Shown here piece by piece: positions 1 to 8,225 of a stretch of DNA of 64,000 nucleotides. Source of the stretch: Streptomyces sp. NBC_01255. GTDB taxonomy: Bacteria > Actinomycetota > Actinomycetes > Streptomycetales > Streptomycetaceae. The notes under the pieces are model-generated. The model was not told where the DNA came from. It made no database searches and saw only the letters and a program-made list of their open reading frames with translations. The stretch spans positions 248,001 to 312,000 of the forward strand of contig NZ_CP108474.1 of the NCBI RefSeq assembly GCF_036226445.1. The letters run 5' to 3'. Numbering within the stretch: position 1 is the stretch's first letter; every line of letters begins with the position of its first letter. The position numbers were made by a program, and so were the translations under genes.

Positions 1-31
1 ACGAGTCAGGGCGAGAGCCCGAGGAGGACAC

Positions 32-280
32 GTGCAGCAGGACAAGCAGCCCGAGTACGGACCCGTGGTCTTCCGGGACCGGTCGGCCGGGTACGCCTTT
101 CTGACCCGGTCCACCGCGACCAGCGAGCGGACCATCGAGTGGGACGACGGCAACACGTACCCGGTGATCGACGTGGAGATCTCCTCCGAGAGCCACCCCT
201 TCTTCACGGGAACGGCGCGGACGGTGGACTCCGAGGGCCGGGTCGCGCGGTTCGAACGCCGCTTCGGCGAGGGGGACTGA
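32..280 (+). CDS. rpmE2: 50S ribosomal protein L31 type B
   Basis: Large-subunit ribosomal protein L31 of the zinc-independent (type B) class, 82 aa. The sequence follows the family closely ([43 protein letters not shown]). It has no cysteine at all, so the zinc ribbon of the type A paralogue is absent. GTG start chosen because GAGGAGG lies 4 bases upstream. In Streptomyces the cysteine-free paralogues are usually repressed by Zur and replace zinc L31 under zinc starvation. Only 31 bases of upstream DNA are visible, so a Zur box cannot be checked. Identity is secure; the regulation is inferred from the family. Confidence 0.95.
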   Translation: MQQDKQPEYGPVVFRDRSAGYAFLTRSTATSERTIEWDDGNTYPVIDVEISSESHPFFTGTARTVDSEGRVARFERRFGEGD

Positions 281-349
281 GCAGGCCGATCGGTCTTTCA
301 GGACACCGCTCGCGAAACCGCTGGGGAAACCACTGGGGAAACCGCTCGC

Positions 350-376
350 GAAACTGGCCAGAAGATGGCCAGTTTC
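350..376. promoter_or_regulatory. 11-bp inverted repeat, operator or hairpin candidate
   Basis: The arms GAAACTGGCCA (350-360) and TGGCCAGTTTC (366-376) are perfect reverse complements around GAAGA. Just upstream, 313-349, the text repeats GAAACCGCTGGGGAAACC-like units. The site lies 73 bases before the start of the NAD(P)-binding gene, where an operator or 5'-leader hairpin would be expected. No regulator gene is adjacent. Confidence 0.5.
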
Positions 377-448
377 CCTTCCAGGATGAGGTCACGAGGA
401 CGGCGGGGCGCCAGCGCACCGCCGCGGACCCTGGGAAGGGGAACTGCT

Positions 449-1285
449 GTGATCGTGGTGACCGGAGCGACCGGAAACGTCGGACGACCGCTGGTGGAGG
501 CACTGGCCGCGGCCGGTGAGGAGGTCACGGCGGTGAGCCGTCGCCCTGCCGACGGACTGCCCGCCGGTGTGGTCCACCGTCGGGGCGACCTGGCCGACGT
601 GGACGGCCTGAAGGAACTGTTCGAGGGCGCCGAGGCCGTCTACCTGCTCGTCGCGGGCCTCGGGGACACCCTGCGGCCCCGCGAGATCGTGGCGGCGGCG
701 GTGGCCGGCGGGGTGCGGCGGATCGTGCTCCAGTCCTCCCAGCTGGTGGGGACGCGGAACGATTCCGTGTCGCACGACTTCCTCCGCGCCTTCGAGTCGG
801 CGGTGCGGGAGTCGGGCCTGGAGTGGACGGTGCTGCGGCCCGGCGGCTTCGCCTCCAACGCGTACCTGTGGGCCGAACAGGTGCGCACCGCACGGACGGT
901 CGCGTCCCCGTTCGGGGATGTGGCGCTGCCGGTGGTGGATCCCGCGGACATCGCGGAGGTCGCCGCGTCCGCGCTGCGCGATCCTGCGCACGCGGGACGT
1001 ACGTACGTCCTGACGGGTCCGGCCGGGGTGTCGCCGCGCGAGCAGGTGCGGGCCCTCGCCGAGGCTGTCGGCGAGCCGGTGGAGTTCGTGGCACAGAGCG
1101 CGGCCGAGGCGCGGTCGCATCTGGTGCGGTTCCTGCCGGAGGACGCCGTCGACGGCATGCTGTCGGTGATGGGCGAACCCAGCGCGGAGGAACAGCGGGT
1201 GAGCCCGGACGTGGAACGGGTCCTGGGACGTGCGCCGCGCCCGTTCTCGGCGTGGGCGGAACGGAACGCGTTCGCTTTCGCGTGA
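449..1285 (+). CDS. NmrA-like NAD(P)-binding oxidoreductase/sensor
   Basis: Rossmann-fold protein of the atypical short-chain dehydrogenase (NmrA/NAD(P)H-binding) group, 278 aa. The N-terminus begins directly with the first beta strand and dinucleotide-binding motif VTGATGNVG (residues 4-12). A later VYLLVAGLGD and the LRPGGFASN segment are typical of the group. The catalytic YxxxK of classical SDRs is not evident, so it may be a redox sensor or act on quinone-like substrates. GTG at 449 is chosen over an upstream ATG at 365 because GGGAAGGGG sits just before it and the fold starts there. It appears to be a single-gene unit. The substrate is unknown. Confidence 0.85.
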   Translation: MIVVTGATGNVGRPLVEALAAAGEEVTAVSRRPADGLPAGVVHRRGDLADVDGLKELFEGAEAVYLLVAGLGDTLRPREIVAAAVAGGVRRIVLQSSQLVGTRNDSVSHDFLRAFESAVRESGLEWTVLRPGGFASNAYLWAEQVRTARTVASPFGDVALPVVDPADIAEVAASALRDPAHAGRTYVLTGPAGVSPREQVRALAEAVGEPVEFVAQSAAEARSHLVRFLPEDAVDGMLSVMGEPSAEEQRVSPDVERVLGRAPRPFSAWAERNAFAFA

Positions 1286-1458
1286 GGCGGAACGGCACGG
1301 GGCGGGTGCCGCGTCGGCCGGGGCGGGGAGCCGCGTCCTGTGGACGGTGCTCCCCTGCCCCGCCGTGCGGGCGAGCGAGGGCCTCGGGCCCTCGGCTCAT
1401 GCTCCGCGGAGGCTACCGATCAGTGCTGCTGATCCCAGTGCTGCTGATCCGGCCTCGG

Positions 1459-1483
1459 GTCAAGGGCCTGTTCAGGCCTTGAC
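1459..1483 (-). terminator. hairpin at the 3' end of the cyclophilin gene
   Basis: TCAAG-G-GGCCT (from 1460) pairs with AGGCCTTGA (to 1482) around GTTC: nine pairs with one bulged G. It straddles the stop codon of the minus-strand cyclophilin gene, so it could end that transcript or protect its 3' end. There is no clear U-tract. Confidence 0.4.
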
Positions 1484-1969
1484 GATGCCGGACTCGGCGA
1501 CCTTGATGGTGGCGCTGGTGGCGCCGGAGCGGGAGCCGAGGCCCTCGATCTTCTTGACGAGGTCCTGGCCCTCGACGACCTCGCCGAAGACGACGTGCTT
1601 GCCGTCGAGCCAGTCGGTGACGATCGTGGTGATGAAGAACTGCGAGCCGTTGCTGTTCGGGCCGGCGTTGGCCATCGAGAGCAGGAACGGGCGGTCGTGC
1701 TTCAGCTTGAAGTTCTCGTCGGCGAACTTCTCGCCGTAGATGCTCTTGCCGCCGGTGCCGTTGCCGCGGGTGAAGTCGCCACCCTGGAGCATGAACTGCG
1801 GGATGACGCGGTGGAACGGGGAGCCGGCGTAGCCGAAGCCGTGCTCGCCGGTGCAGAGCTCGCGGAAGTTCTGCGCGGTCTTCGGGACGACGTCGTCGAA
1901 GAGCTGGAAGACGATGCGGCCGGCGGCCTCGTCGTTGATGGTGATGTCGAAGTAAACGTTTTCGCTCAT
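1472..1969 (-). CDS. peptidyl-prolyl cis-trans isomerase, cyclophilin A type
   Basis: Cytoplasmic cyclophilin (165 aa, no signal peptide) that accelerates proline isomerisation during folding. It is of the eukaryote-like type found in Streptomyces. Catalytic and binding landmarks are all present: [20 protein letters not shown] with the active-site Arg, [26 protein letters not shown] and the [12 protein letters not shown] loop with its Trp and His. ATG start with an AGGA element about 8 bases upstream. It stands alone between convergent and same-strand neighbours. Function is secure. Confidence 0.95.
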   Translation of the reverse strand: MSENVYFDITINDEAAGRIVFQLFDDVVPKTAQNFRELCTGEHGFGYAGSPFHRVIPQFMLQGGDFTRGNGTGGKSIYGEKFADENFKLKHDRPFLLSMANAGPNSNGSQFFITTIVTDWLDGKHVVFGEVVEGQDLVKKIEGLGSRSGATSATIKVAESGIVKA

Positions 1970-2035
1970 GGGGACATCCTGTCATTACTCGCGCACGGCG
2001 CGCGCACGGGCTGCCTCCTCCCGTGTCACGGCGCG

Positions 2036-2073
2036 CCGGTGCCCCGCACCTCCCGGGGGGCGCGGGGCACCGG
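2036..2073 (-). terminator. strong hairpin after the small secreted protein gene
   Basis: CCGGTGCCCCGC (2036-2047) and GCGGGGCACCGG (2062-2073) form a perfect 12-bp stem with a 14-base loop. It lies 20 bases beyond the stop of the 2094-2315 minus-strand gene, as expected of a GC-rich Streptomyces terminator lacking a long U-run. Confidence 0.7.
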
Positions 2074-2093
2074 TCGCCGCGGTCGGGCGAGGG

Positions 2094-2315
2094 TCAGAGC
2101 AGTCCGCCGGTCTTCGGCGCCTGGAGCGAGCCCCCGGCGCCCTGGACGGCGTCCACGGCCCCGGTGACGGTCTCGACGCTCTGGTCGTCCTGGAGGAGGC
2201 CGGTGGCGCCGCCGAGGGGGTTCTCCGCGGCGCTGGCCTGCGGCGGCGGGGTGATGAGGGCGGTGACGACGCCTGCGGCGAGGGAGGCGATGGCGAGCAT
2301 GCTGCGCTTCTTCAT
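2094..2315 (-). CDS. small secreted protein, function unknown
   Basis: 73-aa exported peptide. The N-terminus MKKRSMLAIASLAAGVV is a clear Sec signal with a probable signal-peptidase site after PQASA (about residue 28), leaving a mature chain of about 45 residues rich in Gly, Gln and Val. No chaplin, rodlin or bacteriocin motif is visible and there are no cysteines. It follows the DUF6629 membrane gene by 30 bases on the same strand, so the two may share a transcript, and it is closed by the hairpin at 2036-2073. The reading frame and signal peptide are convincing; I do not recognise the family. Confidence 0.7.
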   Translation of the reverse strand: MKKRSMLAIASLAAGVVTALITPPPQASAAENPLGGATGLLQDDQSVETVTGAVDAVQGAGGSLQAPKTGGLL

Positions 2316-2345
2316 GCCCTGGTCAACTGCTGAGGCGCCGAGGGG

Positions 2346-2954
2346 TTACGCCCGACTTCGGACCCAGGTCAGGAGCACCAGTGAGGCGACGGCGGCGAGG
2401 GCGCACCACGTGGAGACGAACTCCGTGCGCCACAGCGCCGCGCAGACGACGGCCCCGGCGCCGGTGAGGAGCCCGAGCAGGCGCAGGATCCGGTCGCGGG
2501 CGAGGAGCAGCGCGCCGACCGTGGCCAGGAGGTAGCCGACGAGGAGCGGGGCCGCGTACGGCAGGTCGACGACGTAACCGAGGGTGTGTCCGCGGATCTC
2601 GGCCGCGACCGGGCGGGTCGCGAGGCGGTACGCGAGGACCGTGGCGGTCGCGAGGCCCGCCGCGAGCGGCACGAGCAGGCGCCGCCGGTCGGCGGGGCGT
2701 GCCGCGGCCAGGACGCCGGCCGGGACCCAGACGGCCAGGAGGGGCAGGGCGATCACTGCCCAGGCGAGGGTCGCGGGACCCGCTCCCCCGCCGGAGCGCC
2801 AGACGGCGGCCTCCACGACCTGGTGGGCGCCGAGGAGCAGGGGCAGGGCGGCGAGGGGGAGGTCCCCGGCACGGCGTACGGAGGCGATCGCGGCCAGGCC
2901 GACGGCGCCGATCCCGAGGCCCGCCCAGAGGTCGGCCGTCGCACTCCAGCACAT
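2346..2954 (-). CDS. DUF6629-type multi-pass membrane protein
   Basis: 202-aa integral membrane protein opening with the family signature MCWSATADL. About seven hydrophobic segments follow (for example LGIGAVGLAAIASV, LPLLLGAHQVVEAAVW, YAAPLLVGYLLATVGALLLA). The conserved LPLAALPLLLGAHQVVEA stretch places it in the uncharacterised DUF6629 group, in which a Trp/Glu-rich core suggests a small-molecule or signalling role. No soluble domain is present. A GAGGT element lies about 12 bases before the ATG. It may be transcribed with the small secreted protein downstream, and is divergent from the AMIN-like gene. Molecular function is unknown. Confidence 0.75.
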   Translation of the reverse strand: MCWSATADLWAGLGIGAVGLAAIASVRRAGDLPLAALPLLLGAHQVVEAAVWRSGGGAGPATLAWAVIALPLLAVWVPAGVLAAARPADRRRLLVPLAAGLATATVLAYRLATRPVAAEIRGHTLGYVVDLPYAAPLLVGYLLATVGALLLARDRILRLLGLLTGAGAVVCAALWRTEFVSTWCALAAVASLVLLTWVRSRA

Positions 2955-3054
2955 AACGCACTTTTACCTCATACCAGGTGGAACCGTACGGTTGAGGTGG
3001 ATGTCTTTCTCAGTGACACCACTGTCCCCGGAGCTGGAGAAATTGGGGGACGTC

Positions 3055-3576
3055 ATGCATCACCGTCACACTCTCGCGGCCGTCGCCGCAGGGATCCTTC
3101 TGACCGCCGGGATCGGCGCCACGATCCCGGCAGGCGCCTCCGATTCCCCGCCCCGCACCTCGACGGCACCGGCCACGGCCCAGGTCGTCAACGCCCGTTG
3201 GGGCGGACACGCGGGCTTCGACCGGATCGTCATCGACCTCCGGGGCGCCGTGCCCCCGGTCACCGTCCGGCAGGCGAGCGCACTGCACTACGACGGCTCG
3301 GGGCAGAGGGTCCCCCTCGCGGGGAAGTACTTCCTGGAGATCGGCCTCTCCCCCGCCGCCGCCCACGACGACAACGGAAGGAACGTCTACCAGGGGCCCC
3401 GGCTGCTGAAGATCTACCTGCCCGTGCTCAAGGGGCTCGCCCTCACCGGCGACTTCGAGGGTGTGGTCACGATCGGGGCCGCCTTCGACACCAAGCCGGC
3501 CTTCAAGACCTTCACGCTGCACTCCCCGGAGCGCCTCGTGGTCGACATCGCGCACCCGGCCGGCTGCCGGACCTGA
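3055..3576 (+). CDS. secreted AMIN-like domain protein
   Basis: 173-aa exported protein with a signal peptide (HTLAAVAAGILLTAGIGATI, probable cleavage after AGAS about residue 28) and one beta-rich AMIN-like domain. Characteristic segments are GFDRIVIDLRG near the start of the domain, KYFLEIGLSPA in the middle, and LHSPERLVVDIAHP at the end. AMIN modules usually bind cell-wall polymers, so a role at the envelope is inferred. ATG at 3055 preferred because GGGGGA lies six bases upstream; an in-frame ATG at 3001 lacks a ribosome site and would mask the signal peptide. It ends before a bidirectional terminator. Confidence 0.8.
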   Translation: MHHRHTLAAVAAGILLTAGIGATIPAGASDSPPRTSTAPATAQVVNARWGGHAGFDRIVIDLRGAVPPVTVRQASALHYDGSGQRVPLAGKYFLEIGLSPAAAHDDNGRNVYQGPRLLKIYLPVLKGLALTGDFEGVVTIGAAFDTKPAFKTFTLHSPERLVVDIAHPAGCRT

Positions 3577-3600
3577 GGTCACGACGGACAGGCCGGCGCG

Positions 3601-3628
3601 GTGGGGCCGTCCGGGCGGACGGCCCCAC
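3601..3628. terminator. bidirectional terminator hairpin
   Basis: GTGGGGCCGTCC (3601-3612) and GGACGGCCCCAC (3617-3628) form a perfect 12-bp stem with a GGGC loop. It sits between the convergent AMIN-like gene and NUDIX gene and can serve both. Confidence 0.85.
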
Positions 3629-3634
3629 CCCTGT

Positions 3635-4138
3635 TCAGTCCTCGGCAGCGCCGGTCTCCACGTACACGGTCGATCCGGTCCTGCGGGCCCGGTCGATCTC
3701 GGCGAGGCGGGTGAACTCGCCCGGCTTCATCTCGCGCTCCCACTCGTCGAGGCTGCGCACGCTGTACTCGCTGTGCTCGTCGGGGTCGAGGACGACGGCG
3801 GCGATCTGCTCGTCCGTCAGCTCGCCGCCGTCGAAGATGAAACCGATGTGGTTGGCCGGCCACTCCTCGCCCCGGTCGGTCATGAAATGGGTGCCGAGGA
3901 GACGCGGCTCCCCGGTGAAGACGAGTCCGGTCTCCTCGTGGCACTCGCGCACGGCCGTCTCCCAGGGGGTCTCCCCCGGGTCCATGTTCCCGCCGGGCCA
4001 CTGCCACAGCTCGGTGCGGTAGGTGGCGCGGAGCTGGAACGGGCGGCCGCCCGTGTCGGTGAAGTACAGGCAGGCGTACGCCGTCGCTCTCGGCAGGGTC
4101 GCTACGTACTGGACGGGCGGCAGCCAGATGTTCGCCAT
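3635..4138 (-). CDS. NUDIX hydrolase
   Basis: 167-aa hydrolase of nucleoside-diphosphate-linked compounds. The NUDIX box is intact: GGNMDPGETPWETAVRECHEETG matches Gx5Ex7REUxEExGU (shown here in two parts, GGNMDPGETPW then ETAVRECHEETG), with the metal-binding glutamates present. ATG at 4138 chosen because it follows GAAGGAGAG; longer upstream frames are unlikely. The LWQWPGGNMD context resembles ADP-ribose or (deoxy)nucleotide pyrophosphatases, but the substrate cannot be read from sequence. It is monocistronic, closed by the shared terminator at 3601-3628. Confidence 0.9.
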   Translation of the reverse strand: MANIWLPPVQYVATLPRATAYACLYFTDTGGRPFQLRATYRTELWQWPGGNMDPGETPWETAVRECHEETGLVFTGEPRLLGTHFMTDRGEEWPANHIGFIFDGGELTDEQIAAVVLDPDEHSEYSVRSLDEWEREMKPGEFTRLAEIDRARRTGSTVYVETGAAED

Positions 4139-4258
4139 GGGCGGCTCTCCTTCGACGGGCCGGTGGGGACCCCTCCATCCAATCGGCCCCGGGGCCGTCG
4201 CCCGGCCCGTGGCGGGGAGATCACCGGATCGTGTGATCACCGCTCCCGGCCGGTCGGG

Positions 4259-4966
4259 TCAGGCCGCGGAGACCAGACCCGCCTCGTACGCGATGATGAC
4301 CAGCTGTACGCGGTCGCGGGCGTCCAATTTGGCGAGCAGGCGCGTGAGATAGGTCTTCGCCGTGGCGATGCTGATGTGGAGCTCGGCGGCGATCTCCGTA
4401 TTGGAGAGGCCGCGGCCGACGAGGGTGAGCACCTCGCGTTCGCGGTCGGTGATGCCCTCCGTGCCGCGGCGGGGCGCGGTGTTCGGCCGCGCCGGGCGGC
4501 CGGTGAACTCCTTGATGAGACGGCGGGTGACGCCGGGTGCGATCAGGGCGTCGCCGGAGGCGACGACCCGGACGGCGGCGAGGATGTCGTCCAGGGCCAT
4601 GTCCTTGACGAGGAAGCCGGAGGCTCCGGCGTGCAGCGCCCCGTACACGTGGTCGTCGTCGTCGAAGGTGGTGAGGACGACGACGCGGGCGCCGGTGGGA
4701 CCGGAGGTGACGAGGCGGGTCGCCTCGATGCCGTCGGTGCCGGGCATCCGCAGGTCCATCACGACGACGTCGGCTCCGGTCTCCTCGACGAGGCGGACGG
4801 CCTCGGCGCCGTTCGCGGCCTCGCCGACGACGACGAGGTCGGCGGTGTCCTTCATGACCATCCGGAGCGCGGTGCGGACGAGGGGCTGGTCGTCGGCGAG
4901 GACGACACGGACGATACCGGCGTCGTCGGCTGCGGCGGCGGGCTGCTCGGCGGTGGACTGGGTCAT
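4259..4966 (-). CDS. NarL/FixJ-family response regulator
   Basis: 235-aa two-component regulator. The receiver domain (about residues 18-135) has the acidic pocket in VVLADD, the phospho-acceptor Asp71 in VVVMDLRMPG, and the conserved Lys in SGFLVKD. A LuxR-type helix-turn-helix occupies the C-terminus (ITDREREVLTLVGRGLSNTEIA, then ISIATAKTYLTRLLAKL). Its start overlaps the kinase stop by four bases (ATGA), so the pair is translationally coupled. By analogy with similar Streptomyces loci it probably controls the divergent ABC exporter at 6462-8206, but no binding site is demonstrated. Confidence 0.93.
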   Translation of the reverse strand: MTQSTAEQPAAAADDAGIVRVVLADDQPLVRTALRMVMKDTADLVVVGEAANGAEAVRLVEETGADVVVMDLRMPGTDGIEATRLVTSGPTGARVVVLTTFDDDDHVYGALHAGASGFLVKDMALDDILAAVRVVASGDALIAPGVTRRLIKEFTGRPARPNTAPRRGTEGITDREREVLTLVGRGLSNTEIAAELHISIATAKTYLTRLLAKLDARDRVQLVIIAYEAGLVSAA

Positions 4967-6327
4967 CGGGCGGTGGCTCCTGTGGGGAGGGGAAGACGGG
5001 CGGTGACGCGGAAGCCGCCGCCGGGGCGGGGGCCCGCGGTGAACTCTCCGTGCAGCAGGGCGACGCGCTCGCGCATGCCCGCGAGGCCGTAACCGGAACC
5101 TCCGCCGGGGCGTTCGCGCTCCCTGCCGGGGGTCGGGCCGTGGTCCTCGACGGTGACCGCGAGGGCCTCGGGGTCCTGGTGGTCGACGGTCACCGTGCAC
5201 GTGTCGGCGCCGGAGTGGCGCACGACGTTGGTGACGGACTCCTGGACGAGACGGAAGGCGGAGAGGTCGATGTCCGGGGGCAGGGGGTGCGTGGCGCCGA
5301 GCCGCCGGACGGCGACGCGGACCCCGGCGGCCCCCGTGACCTCGGCGAGCCGGTCGAGCGCGGAGAGGCCGGGCATCTCGGGGAGGCCGAGCATCCGGGC
5401 GGGGCCGGGTGTTTCGGCGGCGCGGCCGCCCGCGGTCCCGGTGCCGGGCGCCGTTTCGCCACGCGCCGCCGCCCCCGTCGCCGTCTCCACCGCCGTCTCC
5501 GTACGGAACGCCTCCTCCGTACGGTCGGCGAAGGTCGCGTCCGCCTGGTCCGCGGTGCGCAGGGCGCCGAGCATGCGGCGCAGTCCCGCCAGGGTCTCGC
5601 GGCTCGCCGTCTCGATCTCCGCGAGGGCCTGCCGGGCGCCCTCGGGCTGTGTGTCGATGACGCGGCGGGCCGCCCCCGCCTGGAGGGCCACGATGCCGAT
5701 GCTGTGCGCGACCGTGTCGTGCATCTCGCGGGCGATACGGAGCCGTTCGGCGGTGACGGCCTGCTCGGCGACCTGGGCGCGGCTCTGCTCGGCGTACTCC
5801 CGGGCCTGCCTTTCCGAGCGGCCGAGGAGCCAGGCCACAAGGGCGGTCAGGGCCACGGCCAGTCCGCTCGTGGTGCCGGCGCTCCAGCCGGAGAGCAGCC
5901 GGACGGCCAGGTACACGACGATCAGGCCGAGGGCGAGCAGGAGTGCCCGCCAGGCCTCGCGGCGGGGGCGGGCCGCGGCGATGGCGTAGAGAGCGACGTC
6001 GACCGCGAGGTACTGGGCGAAGGGGATGGCGGTGACGCCGAGGGGGGTGGAGGCGATGACCGAGGCGACGAGGAGGTGGTTCAGGGCGGCGGTCGGGCGG
6101 CGGGCGAGGAGGGCGCTGCCGCGCAGGGTGAGGAGAGTGGCGACGGCCAGCATGAGGAGGCCGTCCCAGCGCAGGATGACGAAGCCGGGCATGACGTCCG
6201 GCCCCTCCTGACCGGGCACGCTGATTCGGAGGAGGGCGGTGAAGGCGATGCCCGCGCCCCAGGCGACTGCGGCCCACCTGCCGGGCGGGAGCCTCTTGAA
6301 GAAGGGTGCTGACGGGGTGGCGGACAT
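4963..6327 (-). CDS. HisKA_3-type sensor histidine kinase
   Basis: 454-aa membrane kinase. About five to six transmembrane helices fill residues 18-168, then a short coiled linker leads to the dimerisation helix RLRIAREMHDTVAHSIG with phospho-acceptor His203. The ATPase domain shows LVQESVTNVVRHSG (N box) and YGLAGMRERVALL (G box). A low-complexity Thr/Ala/Gly linker of about 60 residues separates the two catalytic parts. ATG at 6327 is preferred to an upstream in-frame start at 6363. It precedes the response regulator with a 4-base overlap. The short periplasmic loops suggest an intramembrane signal such as envelope stress or a membrane-active drug. Confidence 0.92.
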   Translation of the reverse strand: MSATPSAPFFKRLPPGRWAAVAWGAGIAFTALLRISVPGQEGPDVMPGFVILRWDGLLMLAVATLLTLRGSALLARRPTAALNHLLVASVIASTPLGVTAIPFAQYLAVDVALYAIAAARPRREAWRALLLALGLIVVYLAVRLLSGWSAGTTSGLAVALTALVAWLLGRSERQAREYAEQSRAQVAEQAVTAERLRIAREMHDTVAHSIGIVALQAGAARRVIDTQPEGARQALAEIETASRETLAGLRRMLGALRTADQADATFADRTEEAFRTETAVETATGAAARGETAPGTGTAGGRAAETPGPARMLGLPEMPGLSALDRLAEVTGAAGVRVAVRRLGATHPLPPDIDLSAFRLVQESVTNVVRHSGADTCTVTVDHQDPEALAVTVEDHGPTPGRERERPGGGSGYGLAGMRERVALLHGEFTAGPRPGGGFRVTARLPLPTGATAR

Positions 6328-6461
6328 GCGGTGATCGTAGAGCGCCGCCCTCGGCCAGGTCATCGGACCTGGGGTGTACGACCAGGGGTGACAGCGCTGC
6401 CCACCGATTGTCCCTGCTGGTCCGATGCCCCGGCAGGGCTCCGGGCGGCACGGTGGTGCAC

Positions 6462-7370
6462 ATGATCGAAGTCAGGCAACTCACCAAACGCTACGGCTCC
6501 ACGACCGCCGTCGACTCCCTCACGTTCACCGTCCGGCAGGGCGTCGTGACCGGGTTCCTCGGGCCCAACGGGTCGGGGAAGAGCACGACTCTGCGGATGG
6601 TCCTGGGGCTGCACACGCCGACGAGCGGCACGGTGACGGTCGACGGGCGGCCCTTCACGGACCGGCCGCGCGGCCTCCGGCACGTCGGCGCGCTCCTCGA
6701 CGCCGGGGACGTGCACGACGGGCGGACCGCGCGGGCGCATCTGGCGGTCCTCGCGCGAAGCAATCGCATCCCGCTCTCCCGGGTCGACGAGGTACTGGAG
6801 GAGGTCGGACTCGCGGGGGCCGCACGGCGCAGGGTCGGCGGGTACTCGCTCGGGATGCGGCAGCGGCTCGGGATCGCGGGCGCGCTGCTCGGCGACCCGC
6901 CGGTGCTGCTGTTCGACGAGCCGCTCAACGGGCTCGACCCGGAGGGCGTGAAGTGGGTGCGGGGGCTGTTCCGGCGCCTCGCCGCGGAGGGCCGGACCGT
7001 CTTCGTCTCCAGCCATCTGATGACGGAGATGGAGCACACGGCGGACGAGCTGGTCGTGATCGGCCAGGGTGAGCTGATCGCGGCGGAGAGCCTCTCCGCG
7101 TTCGCCGCCCGCGGGGCCCGGCTCAGCGTGACGGTCGGCACGCCCGATCCGTCGACGCTGACGCCGCTGCTGCGCGCGGAGGGGGCGGAAGTGGCGGAGG
7201 AGGGCGGTCTGCTGACGGTGACGGGGCTCCCGGCGGCGCGGATCGGCGCCCTCGCGCTGGAGCACCGGCTGCTGCTCGACCAGCTGACCACCCGTACCGC
7301 CTCTCTGGAGGAGGCGTTCATGGAACTGACCGCCGACCGTGTCGAATACGTGGCAGGAGACGTCCGATGA
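6462..7370 (+). CDS. ABC transporter ATP-binding protein (ABC-2 exporter)
   Basis: 302-aa ATPase of a drug- or lipid-type ABC exporter. Walker A GPNGSGKST is at residues 34-42, the signature YSLGMRQR (LSGG-like, degenerate) near 128-135, and Walker B VLLFDEP at 148-154, followed by the VFVSSHLMTEME switch region. The C-terminal extension is typical of CcmA/NatA-like subunits. ATG at 6462 is used; the ribosome site is weak. Its stop overlaps the permease start (ATGA), so a two-subunit exporter is made as a coupled pair. It is divergent from the two-component system, which is its likely regulator. Confidence 0.92.
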   Translation: MIEVRQLTKRYGSTTAVDSLTFTVRQGVVTGFLGPNGSGKSTTLRMVLGLHTPTSGTVTVDGRPFTDRPRGLRHVGALLDAGDVHDGRTARAHLAVLARSNRIPLSRVDEVLEEVGLAGAARRRVGGYSLGMRQRLGIAGALLGDPPVLLFDEPLNGLDPEGVKWVRGLFRRLAAEGRTVFVSSHLMTEMEHTADELVVIGQGELIAAESLSAFAARGARLSVTVGTPDPSTLTPLLRAEGAEVAEEGGLLTVTGLPAARIGALALEHRLLLDQLTTRTASLEEAFMELTADRVEYVAGDVR

Positions 7371-8206
7371 CCGCCCTCGATGTGCGTGTGGCTTCCGTGG
7401 TGGAGCCCCGTGCCCGTTTCCGCGACCTGGTGGCGTCGGAGTGGCTGAAGCTGTGGTCGCTGCGATCCACGGGCTGGTCCCTGCTGCTGAGCGCGCTGGC
7501 CGTGGTCGCCTTCAACGCCGGGACCGCCTGGGACCACTACCGGTACTGGTTCCAGTACGACGCGGAGAGCCAGGCCTCCTTCGTGAAGCACGACATGGCG
7601 CTGTGGGACGCGTTCACGGGGAACGCGCAGATGGTGCTGATCCTCTGCACCGCCGCCATGGGAGCGGTGGCGGTGGTCGGCGAGTACGGCAGCGGGCTGA
7701 TCCGGACGACGTTCGCGGCGGTGCCGGCGCGGAGCTCGGTGATGTCGGCGAAGGTGCTGGTCGTGGCGGCGGTGCAGACCCTCTTCGGGGCGGTGGTCGC
7801 GGCCGGTTCGTTCTGGTCGACACAGGCGATTCTCGACGTACGGGGTGCCGGTCTGCCGATCACGCACCCGGGGGCGCTGCGGATCGTCGTCGCGTCCGCG
7901 CTGCTCGCGCCGGTCTGCGCGCTGGTCGGGATGGCACTGGGCGCGCTGCTGCGGCGGAGCGCGATCTCGATCGTCGGCTCGGTGGTGCTGCTCCTGCTGC
8001 TGCCGTCGGTGCTGTCCGACCGGCGCCACCTCACGGCTGTGCTGGCCCACGCGACGCCGCTGCACGCGTGGCGGCGGCAGGTGCCGGTGGGGTTCGACGA
8101 GGTCCCGTACCCGTGGACGTCGGGCGCCGCGTGGCTGGTGTACGGGCTGTGGGCGCTGGGCGCGGCCGTGGTGACGGTGGTGGCGGTGCGCCGCAGGGAC
8201 CAGTAG
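7367..8206 (+). CDS. ABC-2 type permease
   Basis: 279-aa membrane subunit partnering the preceding ATPase. After a cytoplasmic N-terminal stretch ending SEWLKLWSLRSTGWSLLL there are six hydrophobic segments, including MVLILCTAAMGAVAVVGEYGSG, LLAPVCALVGMALGALL and WLVYGLWALGAAVVTVVAV. The motif GEYGSGLIRTT is typical of ABC-2 permeases of this group. Translational coupling to the ATPase (4-base overlap) supports a heteromeric complex. The substrate is not predictable; such pairs often give self-protection or export toxic amphiphiles. Confidence 0.9.
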   Translation: MTALDVRVASVVEPRARFRDLVASEWLKLWSLRSTGWSLLLSALAVVAFNAGTAWDHYRYWFQYDAESQASFVKHDMALWDAFTGNAQMVLILCTAAMGAVAVVGEYGSGLIRTTFAAVPARSSVMSAKVLVVAAVQTLFGAVVAAGSFWSTQAILDVRGAGLPITHPGALRIVVASALLAPVCALVGMALGALLRRSAISIVGSVVLLLLLPSVLSDRRHLTAVLAHATPLHAWRRQVPVGFDEVPYPWTSGAAWLVYGLWALGAAVVTVVAVRRRDQ

Positions 8207-8225
8207 CGGCGCGCACGGGCCGGGG

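Noticed and set aside
4259..6487. A 742-codon open frame on the minus strand spanning the regulator and kinase genes
   Set aside because: Only its last 235 codons (the response regulator) are real; the rest is an Arg/Pro-rich shadow frame of the kinase gene.
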